Source: Prionace glauca
Taxonomy: Eukaryota > Chordata > Chondrichthyes > Carcharhiniformes > Carcharhinidae
Direction of reading: 5' to 3'
NCBI GenBank assembly: GCA_037974335.1
Contig: CM075724.1
Span: forward strand, 71,542,850-71,606,849
Length of the DNA: 64,000 nt
This document shows, piece by piece, positions 24,801 to 39,800 of this stretch. Numbering within the stretch: the stretch's first letter is position 1; every line of letters begins with the position of its first letter. A program made the translations under genes and the position numbers. The notes under the pieces are model-generated. The model did not search any database, was not told where the DNA came from, and saw only the letters and a list, made by a program, of their open reading frames with translations.

Positions 24801-27800
24801 CCTGGAATTCGATCATAACGTGGTCACTATCCCCTCAAGGTAACCGAGGTGCAATGCTCTTATTAATCAATCTTCATTATTCAAAACCAAATTGTTATTT
24901 TCCAGCTGAAATATTCTTTCAAAATCTGGGCATGGCATTTCAGGAAGGATGTCAATGCCTCTGAGGGAGAGGAGCAGGGTGTGGAACAGAGAAGAGATTC
25001 ACTAGGATTTTGCAAGATCATGAAGATTCTTTAAGCAGGGAAACAGGAGAAGCTCGGGCTCTTTTTCAGAACTTAGAGAAGTTTAGAATCACCTGATGGT
25101 ATTGTTCGTATCATTGACCTGTTTGATATAGCAAATGCAAGAAATATTACAATAAAGTTATGCAAAGTTGCTGATTTAGATCAATTTGGTCAAAATCAGA
25201 GGCGACATGGAGGAAGTCAATGCACAAAGCGTGTTGATGTCAGTTGGTTTACATTGGCTGAAAACTTAGGGAAGCATTCCAACAATCCAATTTAAAACAG
25301 AGTTGAATAATACTTGAAGGGAGAATATTTCTAGAGTTATGGGGGCACTGGTGAGATGAATTAATGAGATAGCTCTACGAAAGCGTTTGCAATGTTATGA
25401 TAAACTGAACTCCCTACTTGCGTGCAGTACAATTGCAATTAAAACTGTTCTGTCCATGAAATTGATTGTTTACTTTTAAATTTTGCAGTGAATGTGGATT
25501 CACTACATTAGCTTTCACGTTATTCTGAAGATGAATGACGTTATGGCAGAGCAAATTGGCTTTGCAGTTTCAGTAGTGCTGAGTTATCAGACAGGTATCA
25601 TTGCAGCTCCCTTTTTCAAGCGTATGCAGTTGAAACTTTCTGTTCACCTCTACATGGTGAGTCAATTTATGATCCAATTAAGTTTCCACAAAGTTTATTA
25701 TTTGTAAAGCATAAATCACGGTAACAATGTTAATAACTAACAGTGATTAATCTATTGACTATTCTCTGAAGATGACCTGTTTGATATAGCAAATGCAAGA
25801 AATATTACAATAAAGTTATGCAAAGTTGCTGATTTAGATCAATTTGGTCAAAATCAGAGGCGACATGGAGGAAGTCAATGCACAAAGCGTGTTGATGTCA
25901 GTTGGTTTACATTGGCTGAAAACTTAGGGAAGCATTCCAACAATCCAATTTAAAACAGAGTTGAATAATACTTGAAGGGAGAATATTTCTAGAGTTATGG
26001 GGGCACTGGTGAGATGAATTAATGAGATAGCTCTACGAAAGCGTTTGCAATGTTATGATAAACTGAACTCCCTACTTGCGTGCAGTACAATTGCAATTAA
26101 AACTGTTCTGTCCATGAAATTGATTGTTTACTTTTAAATTTTGCAGTGAATGTGGATTCACTACATTAGCTTTCACGTTATTCTGAAGATGAATGACGTT
26201 ATGGCAGAGCAAATTGGCTTTGCAGTTTCAGTAGTGCTGAGTTATCAGACAGGTATCATTGCAGCTCCCTTTTTCAAGCGTATGCAGTTGAAACTTTCTG
26301 TTCACCTCTACATGGTGAGTCAATTTATGATCCAATTAAGTTTCCACAAAGTTTATTATTTGTAAAGCATAAATCACGGTAACAATGTTAATAACTAACA
26401 GTGATTAATCTATTGACTATTCTCTGAAGATGTCCCAAGTCCCTTTCCTCACATCACATAACTTCACTGGTGTTATGGATGAGAGCGTTAGAAGTACAGG
26501 GCAATTGGAAAACGTGTTGATTGGTTGATTGATTTATTCCTCAAATGGATCCGAATGTGAATTTTGTGTTTTTGGTAAGAGCCTCACACAGTTATAGTGA
26601 CCCTTTAGAATTTGTAGAGAACAATACATTTCGTTCATTAGAACATAGGACATAGAACCCTACAGTGCAGAAACAGGCCCTTCGGCCCATCGAGTCTGCA
26701 CCGAACACAATCCCACCCAGACCCTATCCCCATATCCCTACACATTTACCTGCTAATCCCTCTAAACTACACATCCCAGGACACTAAGGGGCAATTTTAG
26801 CATAGCCAATGAACCTAACCCGCACATCTTTGGACTGTGGGAGGAAACCGGAGCACCCGGAGAAAACCCACGCAGACACGAGGAGAATGTGCAAACTCCA
26901 CACAGGCAGTGACCCGAGCCGGGAATCGAACCCAGGACCCTGGAGCTGTGAAGCAGCAGTGCTAACCACTGTGCTACAGTGCCGTCATTAACTTACATGA
27001 TATTTGCATTGCCAGCTAAGTCAGCAGTATTGTCTATTTCAATTCGCTTGAGAGGTTCGTCGTGGATTGCATTATTGAACCCCCTTTGCCCATGTGGTGT
27101 AGGTGCACCCACAGTACTGTTAAGCGAGAGTTCTGGAATTTTAATTTAAAAACAGTCAGGTAATGGCGACATATTTGTAAGTCAGCATGGTGAATGATTT
27201 AGAGGCGATATTGCAGGTAGTGCTATTCCCCACTGTTTGCTGCCGTTGTCCAGATAGGTGATGACGGTCTTGTGATTGGAAGGTGCTCCCTCAGGAGCCT
27301 TGCTGAGTTGCTTAAATGCATTTTTGCTGCTGACAATGTTCGTCAAGAGGCTGTGGATCTATTCTTTACTGTTGTAGATACCCACTGCTTGACACCCAGG
27401 CCTTCAGCATCTGAGGACTTATGAATGTTGCTGTTCACTGTGCTGTCATCAGCGAATTTCCCACTTCTGATCTTAAGATGGAAAGAAGACGACCTGTGAA
27501 ATAACTGAATAAACCTGGTCCAGGACAGCACTCTGAGGAACTCCTGCAGTGATATGCAGGAACGGAAACGATTGACTTCCAGCCACATCACCATTAACCT
27601 TTGTGCCAAATGTGATTCGATCCAGCAGTGGGTTTGGCCCTTGTCCCATTGATACAGATTTTGCTCAGCTGCTTGATGACACAATCCATCAAATAGTGCT
27701 TTGATGTCAAGGGAAGTAACTCTCTTTGCACCTCTCTTATTTCTACCACTTTGGTAGAAATAATAGTCGGAGGGATTATTATTGAAAGGGCAAAAAGCTG

Positions 27801-30800
27801 CAGCATACTCTGGTGCAGAGGGACCTGGGGGTCCTTGTGCACGAAACGCAAAAACCTAGTTTGCAGGTGCAGACAGGTGATCTAGAAGGCGAATGGAATG
27901 TTGGACCTTATAGTGAGGGGGATAGAATATAAAAGCAAGAAGGTCTTGCTGCAACTGTATAGGGCACTCGTGAGGCTGCAGCTGGAGTAACGTGTGCAGT
28001 TTTGGTCGCCACATTTGCGAAAGGATATATTGGCCTTGGAGGGTGTGCAGAGAAGGTTCAGTAGGCTGATACCGGAGATGAGGGTGATGGCCTATGAGGA
28101 GAGATTGAATAGACTGGGTCTGTCCTCGTTGGCGTTTAGAAGGCTGAGGGGGGATCTTATAGAGGCATATAAGATAATGAAGGGGCTAGATAGGGTACAG
28201 GTAGAGAGATTCTTCCCGCTTCAAAAGGATAGCAGGACTAGAGGGCACAGCCTCAAAATAAGGGGTGGGGGGGGGGGGCAGCTTACATCCGAGTTGAGGA
28301 GGAACTTCTTCACTCAAAGGGTGTTGAGTCTATGGAATTCTCTGCCCATTGAAGTGGTGGAGGCTACCTCGCTGAATATATTTAAGTCATGCGTAGATAG
28401 GTTATAAGAACATAAGAACATAAGAAATTGGAGCAGGAGTAGGCCATCTAGCCCCTCAAGCCTGCACTGCCATTCAATAAGATAATGGCTGATCTGTCGT
28501 GTCTCAATTCCACATTCCCGCTCTCTCCCTATAACCCTTAATCACCTTGCGTATCAAAAACCCATCAACCGCGTCTTAAAAATATTTAGCCAGGCAGCCT
28601 CCACCACCTCAACGGCAGAGAATTCCAGAGATTCAACGCCCTTTGAGTGAAGAAGTTCCTCCTCAACTCTGTTCTAAACCGCCCCCATTTAACTTGAGGT
28701 TGTGCCCTCTAGTCCTACTGTCCTTTCTGAGCAGGAAGAGTCTCTCCACCTCTACCCTATCCATCCCATTCATCATCTTATATGTCTCAATGAGATCGCC
28801 CCTCATTCTTCTAAACTCTAACGAGTACAAGCCTAGTTTAATCAGCCTCTCCTCATAGCGCAACCCCTCAACTCCGGTATCAGCCTAGTAAACCTCCTGT
28901 GCACTCCCTCCAAGGCCAAAATATCCTTGCATAAGTGCGGCAACCAAAACTGCACACAGTACTCCAGCTGCGGCCTCACCAGTGCCCTATACGGCTGCAG
29001 CAAGATCTCCCTACTTCTATATTCAATCCCACTCACTATGAAGGCCAGCATCCCATTTGCCTTCCTGACCACCTGCTGCACCTGTAGGCTGGGTTTTTGC
29101 AACTCATGCACAAGGACCCCGAGGTCCCTCTGCACTGTTGCATGCTGCAGTTTTTTGCCATGTAAGTAATAGTCCTTCCTAACATTATTCCTACCAAAAT
29201 GGACAACCTCACATTTGCCAACATTAAATTTCATTTGCCAGTTCCTGGCCCAGCCTATCTAGATCCTTCTGCAGACTCTCCACACCCTCCACACAATTTG
29301 CCGTCCCACCAATCTTGGTGTCATCAGCAAATTTCGACGCCATACACTCGGATCCTTCTTCCAGATCATCTATATAAATGGTAAATAGCTGAGGCCCCAG
29401 CACCGACCCCTGGTGCACTCCACTAGTCACCAACCACCAATCCGAATAGCACCCATTGACCCCCACTCTCTGCTTCTTATTTGACAGCCAATCCTCTATC
29501 CACGCTAACGCCTTACTCCCATCTCCATGCCCCCTGACCTTCTGTAATAACCTCTTGTGGGGCACCTTGTCAAACGCCTTCTGAAAATCAAGAAAGCCCA
29601 CATCTACCAGCTCTCCTGTATCCACTGCCCTAGACACATCCTCATAGAACTCCAATAAATTCGTCAGACACAACTTCCCCTTAACGAAACCGTGCTGTGT
29701 CTGCTCTATCAACAATTCTCCTCAAGATGCCTCGCTTTTTTCTCCTTGATCACAGATTCTAACATTTTACCTACAACAGACGTTAAACTAACCGGCCTAT
29801 AATTCCCTGCCTTTTGCCTGCCACCCTCCTTAAACAACGGCGTAACATTAGCCGTTTTCCAATCTTCCGTCACTTCCCCGGAATCCAGCGACATTTAGAA
29901 AATAATCACCAAGGCATCCACTATCATATCCGCCATTTCTTTCACAAAGCTTGGATGCATTCCATCTGGTCCTGGGGACTTGTCCACAATCAGTCCCTTC
30001 AGTCTGTCGAGCACAGCCTCTCTAGTAAGAATAATGTCATTCAGGTCCTCCACTCCTACCATCTTTCCATCGCTAACACCCAGCAAATTATTCACGTCCT
30101 CCTCCATGAAGACCAAAACAAAAAAGTTATTTAAGGCCTCAGCCATTTCCCCATCCCTTACCACTAAGTCCCCCCTCTCATCGTCTAAGGGTCCAACGTT
30201 CACCTTAGCCAGCCTCTTCCTTTTTATATATTTATAAAAATTCTTGCTATCCTTTTTTTATATTAAGCGCTAGCCCAGCTTTATAATTTATCCTACTCTT
30301 CTTTATCAACTTCTGTCTATCAGGTTTCTGATAGACAAGGGAATTAAGGGTTATGGGGAGAAAGCGGGAAAGTGGAACTGATCCACTTCAGATCAACCAT
30401 GATCTTGTTGAATGGCGGGGCAGGCTCGAAGGGCTAGATGACCTTCTCCTGCTCCTATTTCTTGTGTTCTTAAGTTCTAGAATTCAGCTCTTTAAGTCAC
30501 GAATGAACCAAAGCTGAAATGAGGTCAAGAAGTGAATGGTCCTCGTGAAACCCAGTCTAAGCATCATTGAACACGTTTATTGCTCAGCTTGATAGCTCTG
30601 TTGCTGATCCTTGCATCACTCCATCAATTTACTGATGATCCAGGGCAGATTGATGGGTTAGTCATTAATCCAGTTGGATACATCCTGTTTCTGGTGCACA
30701 GGACATATTGCCTGGTAGTTGCATGGAAACAGCTTGATCAGCTGCACAGCATATTCTGGAGCACAAGTATTCAATATTATTGCTGAAATATTGTCAGAGT

Positions 30801-33800
30801 TCAGCGACTTTGCAGTGTCCAATGCCTTCGGCCGTTTCCTGCTGTAAAATGGAGTAAATTGGAATGATTGAAGGCTGACTTTTGTGATGCTGGGGAGCCA
30901 AGTTGAATCATTTGGTCTGCAACTTTTACAGATGCACCATAGAAAGAGTTTTCTCTGTTTGTATCATAGCTTGGTATTGTTCCAGCTCTGTCCAAGACTG
31001 CAAAAACAAACTGCGAAATGTCGTAAACGAAGCTCAGTCCATCACGCAAATCAACCTCCCATCCATAGACTCTCTCTACCTTTCCCGCTGCTCGTTAAGC
31101 AACCAGCATAATCCACGACGCCACACACTTCGGACATATTATTTTCCACATTCTTTCCTTGGGAAAACGTTACAAAATTTTAAAGACACGGACCAATCGA
31201 CTCAAAGACAACTTCTGTTTCGGTGTCATCAAACTTTTAACCTCTTATTAAGTTCATCTGTCTCTCCACCCGAGCTACAACTGTAACACAACTTTCTGTA
31301 TGCCCGTTATGCTTTGACTATATAGCGCGTAAGAAACAATACTTTTCACTGCATTTTAATACATGTAAAAATAATAAATCAAATCAAGTCAAAAAGAATC
31401 ATCCACTACTTTGTCCAACTTCGTGACATACGCCCACTCGACAACTCCTTTCTGCTGCAGCAATGAACGCTATTCATCTAATAACGCTCTTCATCTAATT
31501 CCTTTAATACGCTTCTGCTGTGGATTTGGGGGATAGAACTGCCAAGATTATGCCCCTAAATCGAACAAGATACAATTTACAGGAGTAATTTAGGACTCTT
31601 ACCCTGATCGCGTAATACGTAGCTGTCCTTGGCTGGCATTCTGACAGAAATATGAGAAATTTGGCAGGTATAAACGGATCCGATGTCAACAGGTTTGAGG
31701 GAGCTGGAAACCTGATACAATCCCTCCTCGTTCTGCCATTCTGTAGTATTAACTCCACTTCTAAGTTCATTGTCGTTTTTGTACCAAGTGAGGTTGAAAT
31801 CTTTGGGGAAGAATGCAGCAGTTTTACAGAGCAGTGCGAGGGTCGGAGAGGTCAGGAGCGTTATCTTCACGGGTGTTGGCGGCACTGCAAATGAATTAAT
31901 GGACAGGAATTAAAATCGCTATTCCTGAATTGCATCCAGGGGAAAGAACAGAAAAGTCACGCCTTCCTGGGAGAGAGAACATGTGGCAGCTGGATTGGGA
32001 GAATCTGGTTGCCGCAATAATTTGTATTGCCTGAAGCAGTGAGCGGAATTATATTTATTTACTATCTTCAGTGACCATGCTGAGGGGAAATCCATTGTGC
32101 ACTGAACTAAACTTAAGTTCCAATTATACTGAACCACGTAGGGAGAAGTCTCAGCTCTCTCTGAAAGTGTTTCATCACAGTTCAGACATCTAGAATCGTC
32201 AATGGTCAAATACGCAGAATACAAAATGAGACATGCCAAAGAAACAAAATGGACCCGTTATCTCAACATTGCACTTTTACATGTGACCATGATTCCTCAG
32301 GAATGGATTCAATTTCAATGAACAAAGAACAAAGAATAACACACACGGGAAACAGACCCTTCAGCCCAACGAGCCCGCGCCGCCATTTTAACAATGTGCT
32401 TTTCCTCCTCCACACTTGACCCATGTCTATGCTTATGGCACCCACATTAGAAACCAGATTGAGGGGAGAATAATTTAGGGACAATTTTTGTACCAATCAG
32501 CCTAAGAGCACATCTTTTGGGTGTGGGAGGAAATCGGGGTGCCCGGAGGAAATCCACGCAACTATAGGGAGAATGCGCAAACTCCCACAGATACTGGCCC
32601 AAATTCATGTATCTGCACAGCAAACACTGATAGTCACTGAGCTGTCCTGGTGCCCATCTGCTGCTCCACTTAAGTGTACATAAATGATGCAAAGTACGAG
32701 GCTATTCTCGAAACATCCAAGAGCAGCCCTCGCACGACCCACCGTGTGTATGCCCCTCATTAGAGAAAAAGGTGGACTGACGCACCTGTGGAGTAAAAGA
32801 GAAAAACATCAATACATGTAACAGTTGATTTCCAGGAACGTCCCGAGGCTCTGAACCTTATTTAAAACAGTCTCCTATAACCCTCCATCCTATTTCGCTC
32901 ATGTGTCTATCTAAGTAAACCTTAAACAAGTCCAGCGTGCCTGCCTCCACCACCTTATTTGGCAGTGCATTCCATACCCCCACAACCCTCTGTGTGAAAA
33001 ACCTCCTTCTCGCATCCAAATTATACCTCACACCCCTCACCTTAAGGTCGTGGCCCCTCGTGATATTTGTGTCCAATCTAGGAAAAAGCTTACTTTTACT
33101 GTTTACTCTATCTATACCCTTCATTATCTTATACACCTCCATTAGCTCCCCCCTCAATCTCTGTCTTTCTAAGGAAAACACAGTAAAAAGTCTGACAACA
33201 CCAGGTTTTAGTCCAACCGATTTATTTGATAATATTCTCCATTCACCTCTCCATTCACCTGACGAAGAGGGTAACCTCGAAAGCTTGTGAGAATATTATC
33301 AAATAAATCGGTTGGACTAAAACCTGGTGTTGTCAGACTTTTTACTGTGTTTACACCAGTCCAACGCCGGCAAACCCACATCATTTCTAAGGAAAACCCA
33401 ATTTATCCAATCTTTCCTCATAACCCAGTCCTTCCATACCAAGCAGCATCCTGGTAAACCTCCTCTGCACTCTTTCCAGGGTCTCCACGTCCTTCCGGTA
33501 GTAAGGTGACCAGAACTGGACACAGTCCTCCAAATGCCATCCAACCAACGTTCTATACAACTGCAACATTCGTCGCCATCTCTTGTACTCTACACCCCTT
33601 CCTATAAAGGCTTGCATACTGTAAGTTTTCTTTGCAACCTTCTCTACCTGTGTTGCCACCTTCAAAGACTTGTGCACTTGCACTCCCAGGTCCCTCTGCA
33701 TTTCTACACTCTTAATAGGTCTACCCTTTATCATATAAATTCCCCCTACATAATTTTTCCAAAATGCATCACCTCACATTTATCAGGATTAAATCCCAAC

Positions 33801-36800
33801 TGCCATTTATCTGCCCAATGTACGAGCCTATCTATACCCTGCTGTGTTGTCTGACACTCCTCCTCACTGTCCACCAATCCTGCTATCTTTGTGTCATCTG
33901 CAAACTTACTGATCACACCACGTACACCCTCTTCCAAGTCATTTATATATATTACGAATAAAAGAGGTCCAAGTACTGAGCCAAGCGGCACACCACTGGT
34001 GACAGACCTCCAGCTAGAAAAGGATCCTTCCACTACTACTCTCTGTCTCCTCTTCGCAAGCCAGTTCTCAACCCATCAAGATACCTGTCCTTGTATCCCA
34101 TGAGCCTTAACCTTTTTAACCAACCTACCATGAAGGACATTGTCAAACGCCTTACTGAAATCCACATAAATGAAATTAACAGCTCATCCTTCGTCAACCG
34201 TTTTTGTCACCTCCTCAAAAAATTCTACCAGATTCGTAAGGCAAGAACTCCCCTTGCAAAGCCATGCTGCGTATTCCTAATCAGACTGCAACACTCCAAA
34301 TACGTGTACATCCTATCCCTAAGAATTTTTTCCTACAACGTTCCTACCACTGAAGTCAAACTCACTGGCCTATAGTTACCAGGGTTATCCCTACTGCCCT
34401 TTTTAAACAGCGGTACCACATTCGCTATCCTCCAGTCCTCTGGGACCCCACCTGTGTCCAAAGAAGAGACAAAGATTTGCTTCAGAGGCCCAGCAATTTC
34501 ATCTCTCACCTCCCTAAGCAGCGTGGGATAAATGCCATCAGGCCTCAGGCCTCAGGATTAGTAAGTTTGCTGATGACACCAAAGTCGGAGGTGTGGTAGA
34601 TTGTGAGGAAGGGTGTCATAGTTTGCAGTGTGACTTAGAAAGGTTGCAGAGCTGGGCTGCGAGGTGGCGGATGGAGTTTAATGTGGAGAAGTGTGAGGTA
34701 ATTCATTTCGGTTGGAATAACAGATGTGTTGAGCATAGGGCTAACGGGAGGTCTTTGAATAGTGTGGAGGAGCAGAGGGATCTAGGTGCATGTGTACATA
34801 GATCCCTGAAAGTTGGGAATCAGGTAGATAAGTTTGTAAAGAAGGCATACGGTGTCTTGGCGTTTATTGGTAGGGGGATCGAATTTAGGAGTCGCAGCGT
34901 CATGATGCAACTGTACACAACTCTGGTGCGGCCGCACTTGGAGTATTGTGTGCAGTTCTGGTCCCCACATTACAGGAAGGATGCTTTGGAGAGGGTGCAG
35001 AAGAGGTTTACCAGGATGTTGCCTGGTATGGAGGGGAGATCCGATGAGGAGAGACTGAGAGATTTGGGGTTGTTTTCGCTGGAAATAAGGTGGCTAAGAG
35101 GGGATCTTCTTGAAACATATAAGATGATTAGAGGTTTAGACAGGGTAGATAGTGATAGCCTTTTTCCTAGGATGGAGAAAGCTAGCACGAGGGGGCACAA
35201 CTTTAAATTAAGGGGGGGTAGTTATAGGACTGATGTCAGGGGTAGGTTCTTTACCCAGAGGGTGGTGAGGGATTGGAATGCCCTGCCAGCTGCAGTTGTA
35301 AATGCTCCTAGTTTGGGGGCGTTTAAGAGATCTGTGGATAGGTTTATGGACGAAAAGGGATTGGTTTAGGCTAGTGGGTCATTGTTTTGTAACTGTTCGG
35401 CGCAACATCGTGGGCCAAAGGGCCTGTTCTGCGCTATAATGTTCTATGTTCTATGTTCAGGCATTTATCAGTTTTTATGCTGCCTAAAAACCCTTACACT
35501 TCCTCCCTCGTAATGGATATTTCTTTCAACTGGTTTACAGCTCCCTCCAAGACAGCACAAGACACCAAGCCCCTCTCCTTCATGAATACTGACGCAAAGT
35601 ATTCATTCAGGATCTTCCTCATTCCCTCAGACTCTAAGGACAGTTCCCCTCCTCCGTCCCTAAAAGGACTGATTTTCCCTCTAACCGCCCTTTTGTTCCT
35701 AATATAAGAGTAAAATGCCTTTGGATTTTCCTTAATCCTATCCGCCAAATCCATTTCATGCCCCCTTTTCGCCCTTCTAACTCCCCTTTTGAGATCCCTC
35801 CTACTCTCTCTATATTCCTCTATTGCTCTCTCCATTCCCAGTTGCTTAGACTTAACATATGTCTCTCTCTTCTTCCTGACCAAGTCCTCAATATCTCCTG
35901 TAATCCACGGCTCTCTAATCCTACCTTTCCCATCCTTCCTCTTAACCGGCACATATCTTTCCTGCAACCTTTTCAGTTTTCCCTTGAAAGCCTCCCACTT
36001 GCCGAACGCGGACTTCCCCACAAACAGCCTCTCCCAATTAGTATTCATAAACTCATGCCTGATCTGGCTGTAACTTGCCTTCCCCCAGTTTAGCACCCTC
36101 CCCCTTGCCCAGCACTCATCTTTTTCCATTATTCTGCTAAAGTAGACAGAATTGTGGTAACTGTTAGACACATGTTCACCCACTGCAACCTCAACCACCT
36201 GACCTGGTTCATTACCCAAAACTAAATCCAATATAGCCCCCTCCCTAGTCGGGCTTATTACATACTGCTCCAAGGACCTTCCAGCACACATTTTACAAAT
36301 TCCTCCCCATCTCAACCCCCAGCTCTAGGCACCTTCCAATCCACTCCAGGAAGATTAAAATCTCCCACTACAACAACCGTATTCTTTCTGCGTGTATCCA
36401 AAATGTCTTTACATATGCCTTCTTCCACTGCCCATGGGCTGTTGGGTGGCCTATAGTACACCCCTAGCATAGTAATTGCTCCCTTCCTATTCCTCAACTC
36501 CACCCACAACAACTCAATCCTTAACTCCTCTATATTATTTTCCCTCTGCACCGCTGTGATGTGCTCCTTAACTAACAACGCCACCCCACCACCTCTCTTC
36601 AAGCCTCCTCTGTCAGGCCTAAAACAGTTACACCCAGGAATATTTAGTTGCCAGTCCTGCCCTTCCTTTAACCACGTTTCCTTCACTGCCACCACATCTA
36701 GATTCCTCACGAACGTTCAGGCCCTAAGCTCATCCGTTTTACCCGTTACACTCCTTGCATTAAAACAGACGCAATCCAAACCTCCAGGCCCACTCGGATC

Positions 36801-39800
36801 CTCCTTTCCCCCGATGATTTTCCTCTCAACCAAACCTACCCTGTCACCCAACTCGCTCCCAATCCCAGTGCCTACTGAGCTATCCGTCTCATTCACCCAC
36901 CCACCCCCAGCCCCGCCTCCACCATATTAGTTTAAACCCTGCCGAAACACTCCAGCTAACCTCCCAGCTAAGAGATTTGTGAGATTTCTTTCCTGGTAAA
37001 ACTGTCGCCGACAGCATACGAATTTTTGTTTCGTGTCTTACCTGCGATGAGCTTTTTGGAAATATTGTCACTTCATCTGACTGGCAGAATTCTCCTTGTA
37101 CATCGTTTCCCTCTCTTTATTTCTCCATGGAAAAGATGGTTAGGTTTCCGGCCACAGTCCATGAGTTCTGCCGCAGTCACTTCTTTGCGCTCTCGCATTC
37201 TTAATTCATTCCCGCAATGTTAAACTGATTCACTCCGTCTCCCTGTCCTTGATGTTCCTGAATGGTCAATATGCTAATCCATTCTTGGCTTCAATCAAAC
37301 ACCAACGTCTGCCATCCCCTCTGTCTGTGTTTTTAGATGACCTTGCCTTGTTGAGCCTTTCCCAGCAGTGAAGATGCGTTCAAACCCGTGTTCAAACCCT
37401 TGCATGAATGTTCTCTTAAGTTGGCTTTTGTCTCCAAATTACAGGCCTAATGTCACTAAGCAAATAGATTTTCTATCCCATTCTTATCATTATTATGGCG
37501 CCCGAAATATAAACACGCCCAGAACTGTGGTCTGTTGAAGGACTCATACTCAGTTTCTCGCAGGATTCATTTATTCCTGACACGGGGCAACATATCAATA
37601 TTTCTCTATTGTTCACATTGAGAGTTCGCTGGATAGGGGAGAAAATTACTTCCTCTATTGTAGCCAGGAGATCAATTCTCATTAAAACACCCAGCCCTCC
37701 AGTTTCTGCATTCAAAAGTTCTAATTCCAGCGAGAGACATACCACAGCGCTTGAATATATTAAATGAAACTTGTCCAGCGCAATTCTTAAACTCAACCAC
37801 CGCCAACCGAGATCATCCATGGTTCTTTCTTCCGGCAGGCTGAGACACCTTGTGATTGAAGATTCTACAATCCGCTAATTTTCTCTTCACTTTGAATAAT
37901 GGATAAAATTTTCTGCACCATTCCAATCTTCATCAGATTGGCTCGGCTCCAGATTGAAAGTAGAATTTCTGGGGTAATTATTATCTGTATCTCCATCATT
38001 TCCAACCTTGGAAATTCCACTCCACACTCCAACATCCGATTCACAATTTGAATCATTTTCAGTAAGTTAGTTCCTTTCAAATGGCCACAGCCCACTAGAC
38101 TCCACCCTGGCACCCATTAAAACCATAAACCCAATACTACTACCTACTGTTCAAGGACAATTTGACCTCTGACTTTAAATTTCATCCATGCATTTATCCA
38201 AACAGATTACTGTGGTCCCGTATTTGATCCTGCACTAACTTCTCGTCCGCCCACACAGAAACCCATTCACTTTTGGATTCAACGAACACATTAATTGGCT
38301 CCTCCGCGTGCATTTCATTGGTAAGTTGTCTGAATACGATTGAAAACTGTTGTAAGAGTAGATTTTATCCATGACATTTTCATCGTAATTTATCCTCCAT
38401 TCGTTCATCTTCTACTTGAAGCATGTCCTGCTGTCTGGCACCGGAGTCTATGGGAAGTATTTCTGTTTCTTCACTTCCATCCTCTTGGAATCTCAGACTG
38501 AGTTGAAACAGGACAAATTCCCATCCAATATTACAAAACTCCATTTCCTAGCTGTAAAGATCTAAAATATAATTCATCAATTGAACTAAAAATAGAACTA
38601 ATCGAGAACGTTGTAAATGAAATCTATTGCCTTTACATTACATCTAATTCTAACCTCCTTTTTGGGCTAGAAAATTGCATGCACCGTCTCAACTTTAAAT
38701 GCAATCTATAAAAAAACAATGCAATATATCTGCATTTGAAATAAAATGTAATCCTAAAATACAGTGGATAATACGAGCAAATAAATGGTTCTTGATAAGC
38801 TAACTTCCAATAGCATTATTAAAACGTGTTGTTAGCAAATCTGGTCATTACTTCATTATATTAATTATGCATAGTGCCATGAAATACTAATTACTGTTTA
38901 TATTCATATCACTCTCCCTCGGCATGTCCCGCCATCTCCTGCCGCCACATCCCCCTTTCCCCTCTGTATACTTCCTGCAGCTATTTACTGACAGTGATGA
39001 AAATATCTTTGTTAAACGAGATTAGATTCACCGGGCAACTCATTTCTGTGTGCTGGGGCTGTCGTCAGGTCTGTGTTAAAGGGGTGAATTAAATGTTGAC
39101 AATAATAATATATTTGGAGACTTCAGTTCGTCTTCCTTATTTTGTACATGTTTACAAAGAAATTAAAGCAGATACCTTGACACTTCCTATGTTTAACAAC
39201 ATTTTATTACTGTTGATGTTACCAGAGCAGGTTCGAGACTGAATATTCTGCAACAAATGATGAAACTATTGGTTACATAATGTATCCCCGTATCTGCAAA
39301 GGCAGGATTCTGCTGAAATAATCTCCATTTGTCTGGATGAGAATAGCTGTAGAACGCGCGCGCGCCAAATCCCGAAAAAAACACCCAAGGTAAATCAATC
39401 CATGACTGAAACAACCATTACCTTCACTTTCGTCGCACCGCAGTGTGCGCTGCCTACAAGATGCATCACTCTCCAAGAAGGCTGTGTGACAAAACACTTC
39501 AAGGGCGTCAGCCACATGGGACGAGCAGTTTTTTTTAAAGATAAACAGCATCCTGACCTGGTCATATATCACCGTTTGTTCCTTGTCACTGGATCAAAAA
39601 CCTGAAATTCCCATTTCAAAACTTCGACTATAGCCATTGAAGAAAACCCTCCTGCGACCAAAGGGGAATGTAGAATATGAGTAAGAAAATAATGGTGCTT
39701 GTGTTAACGTGAATTAATTGAGGCAAATGACAGATAATAAAAATCTCCAGATCCGGATTCCTGTGAACTGTAGTGATTCTACGGTATTATGGGATATCGA

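Larger units (their letters stand above)
32318..36975 (-). mobile_element. LINE-C in intron 2 of gene B (carries two insertions)
   Basis: 5'-truncated at the end of ORF1, exactly as in copy A. Endonuclease at 36710-36312 and 36315-35494 ([27 protein letters not shown]), linker with [11 protein letters not shown], then RT from 34545 down ([31 protein letters not shown]), C-terminus to 32858 and 3' UTR to 32318 ending in TTCTTTG units. Insertions: LINE-A at 34553-35456 and the fold-back element at 33180-33383. Several frame breaks. Confidence 0.85.

Noticed and set aside
33180-33383. Inverted repeat as a DNA-transposon MITE
   Set aside because: Only the right arm plus end matches a known retroposed unit, and a 14-base variable target duplication fits retroposition better than a fixed TSD.
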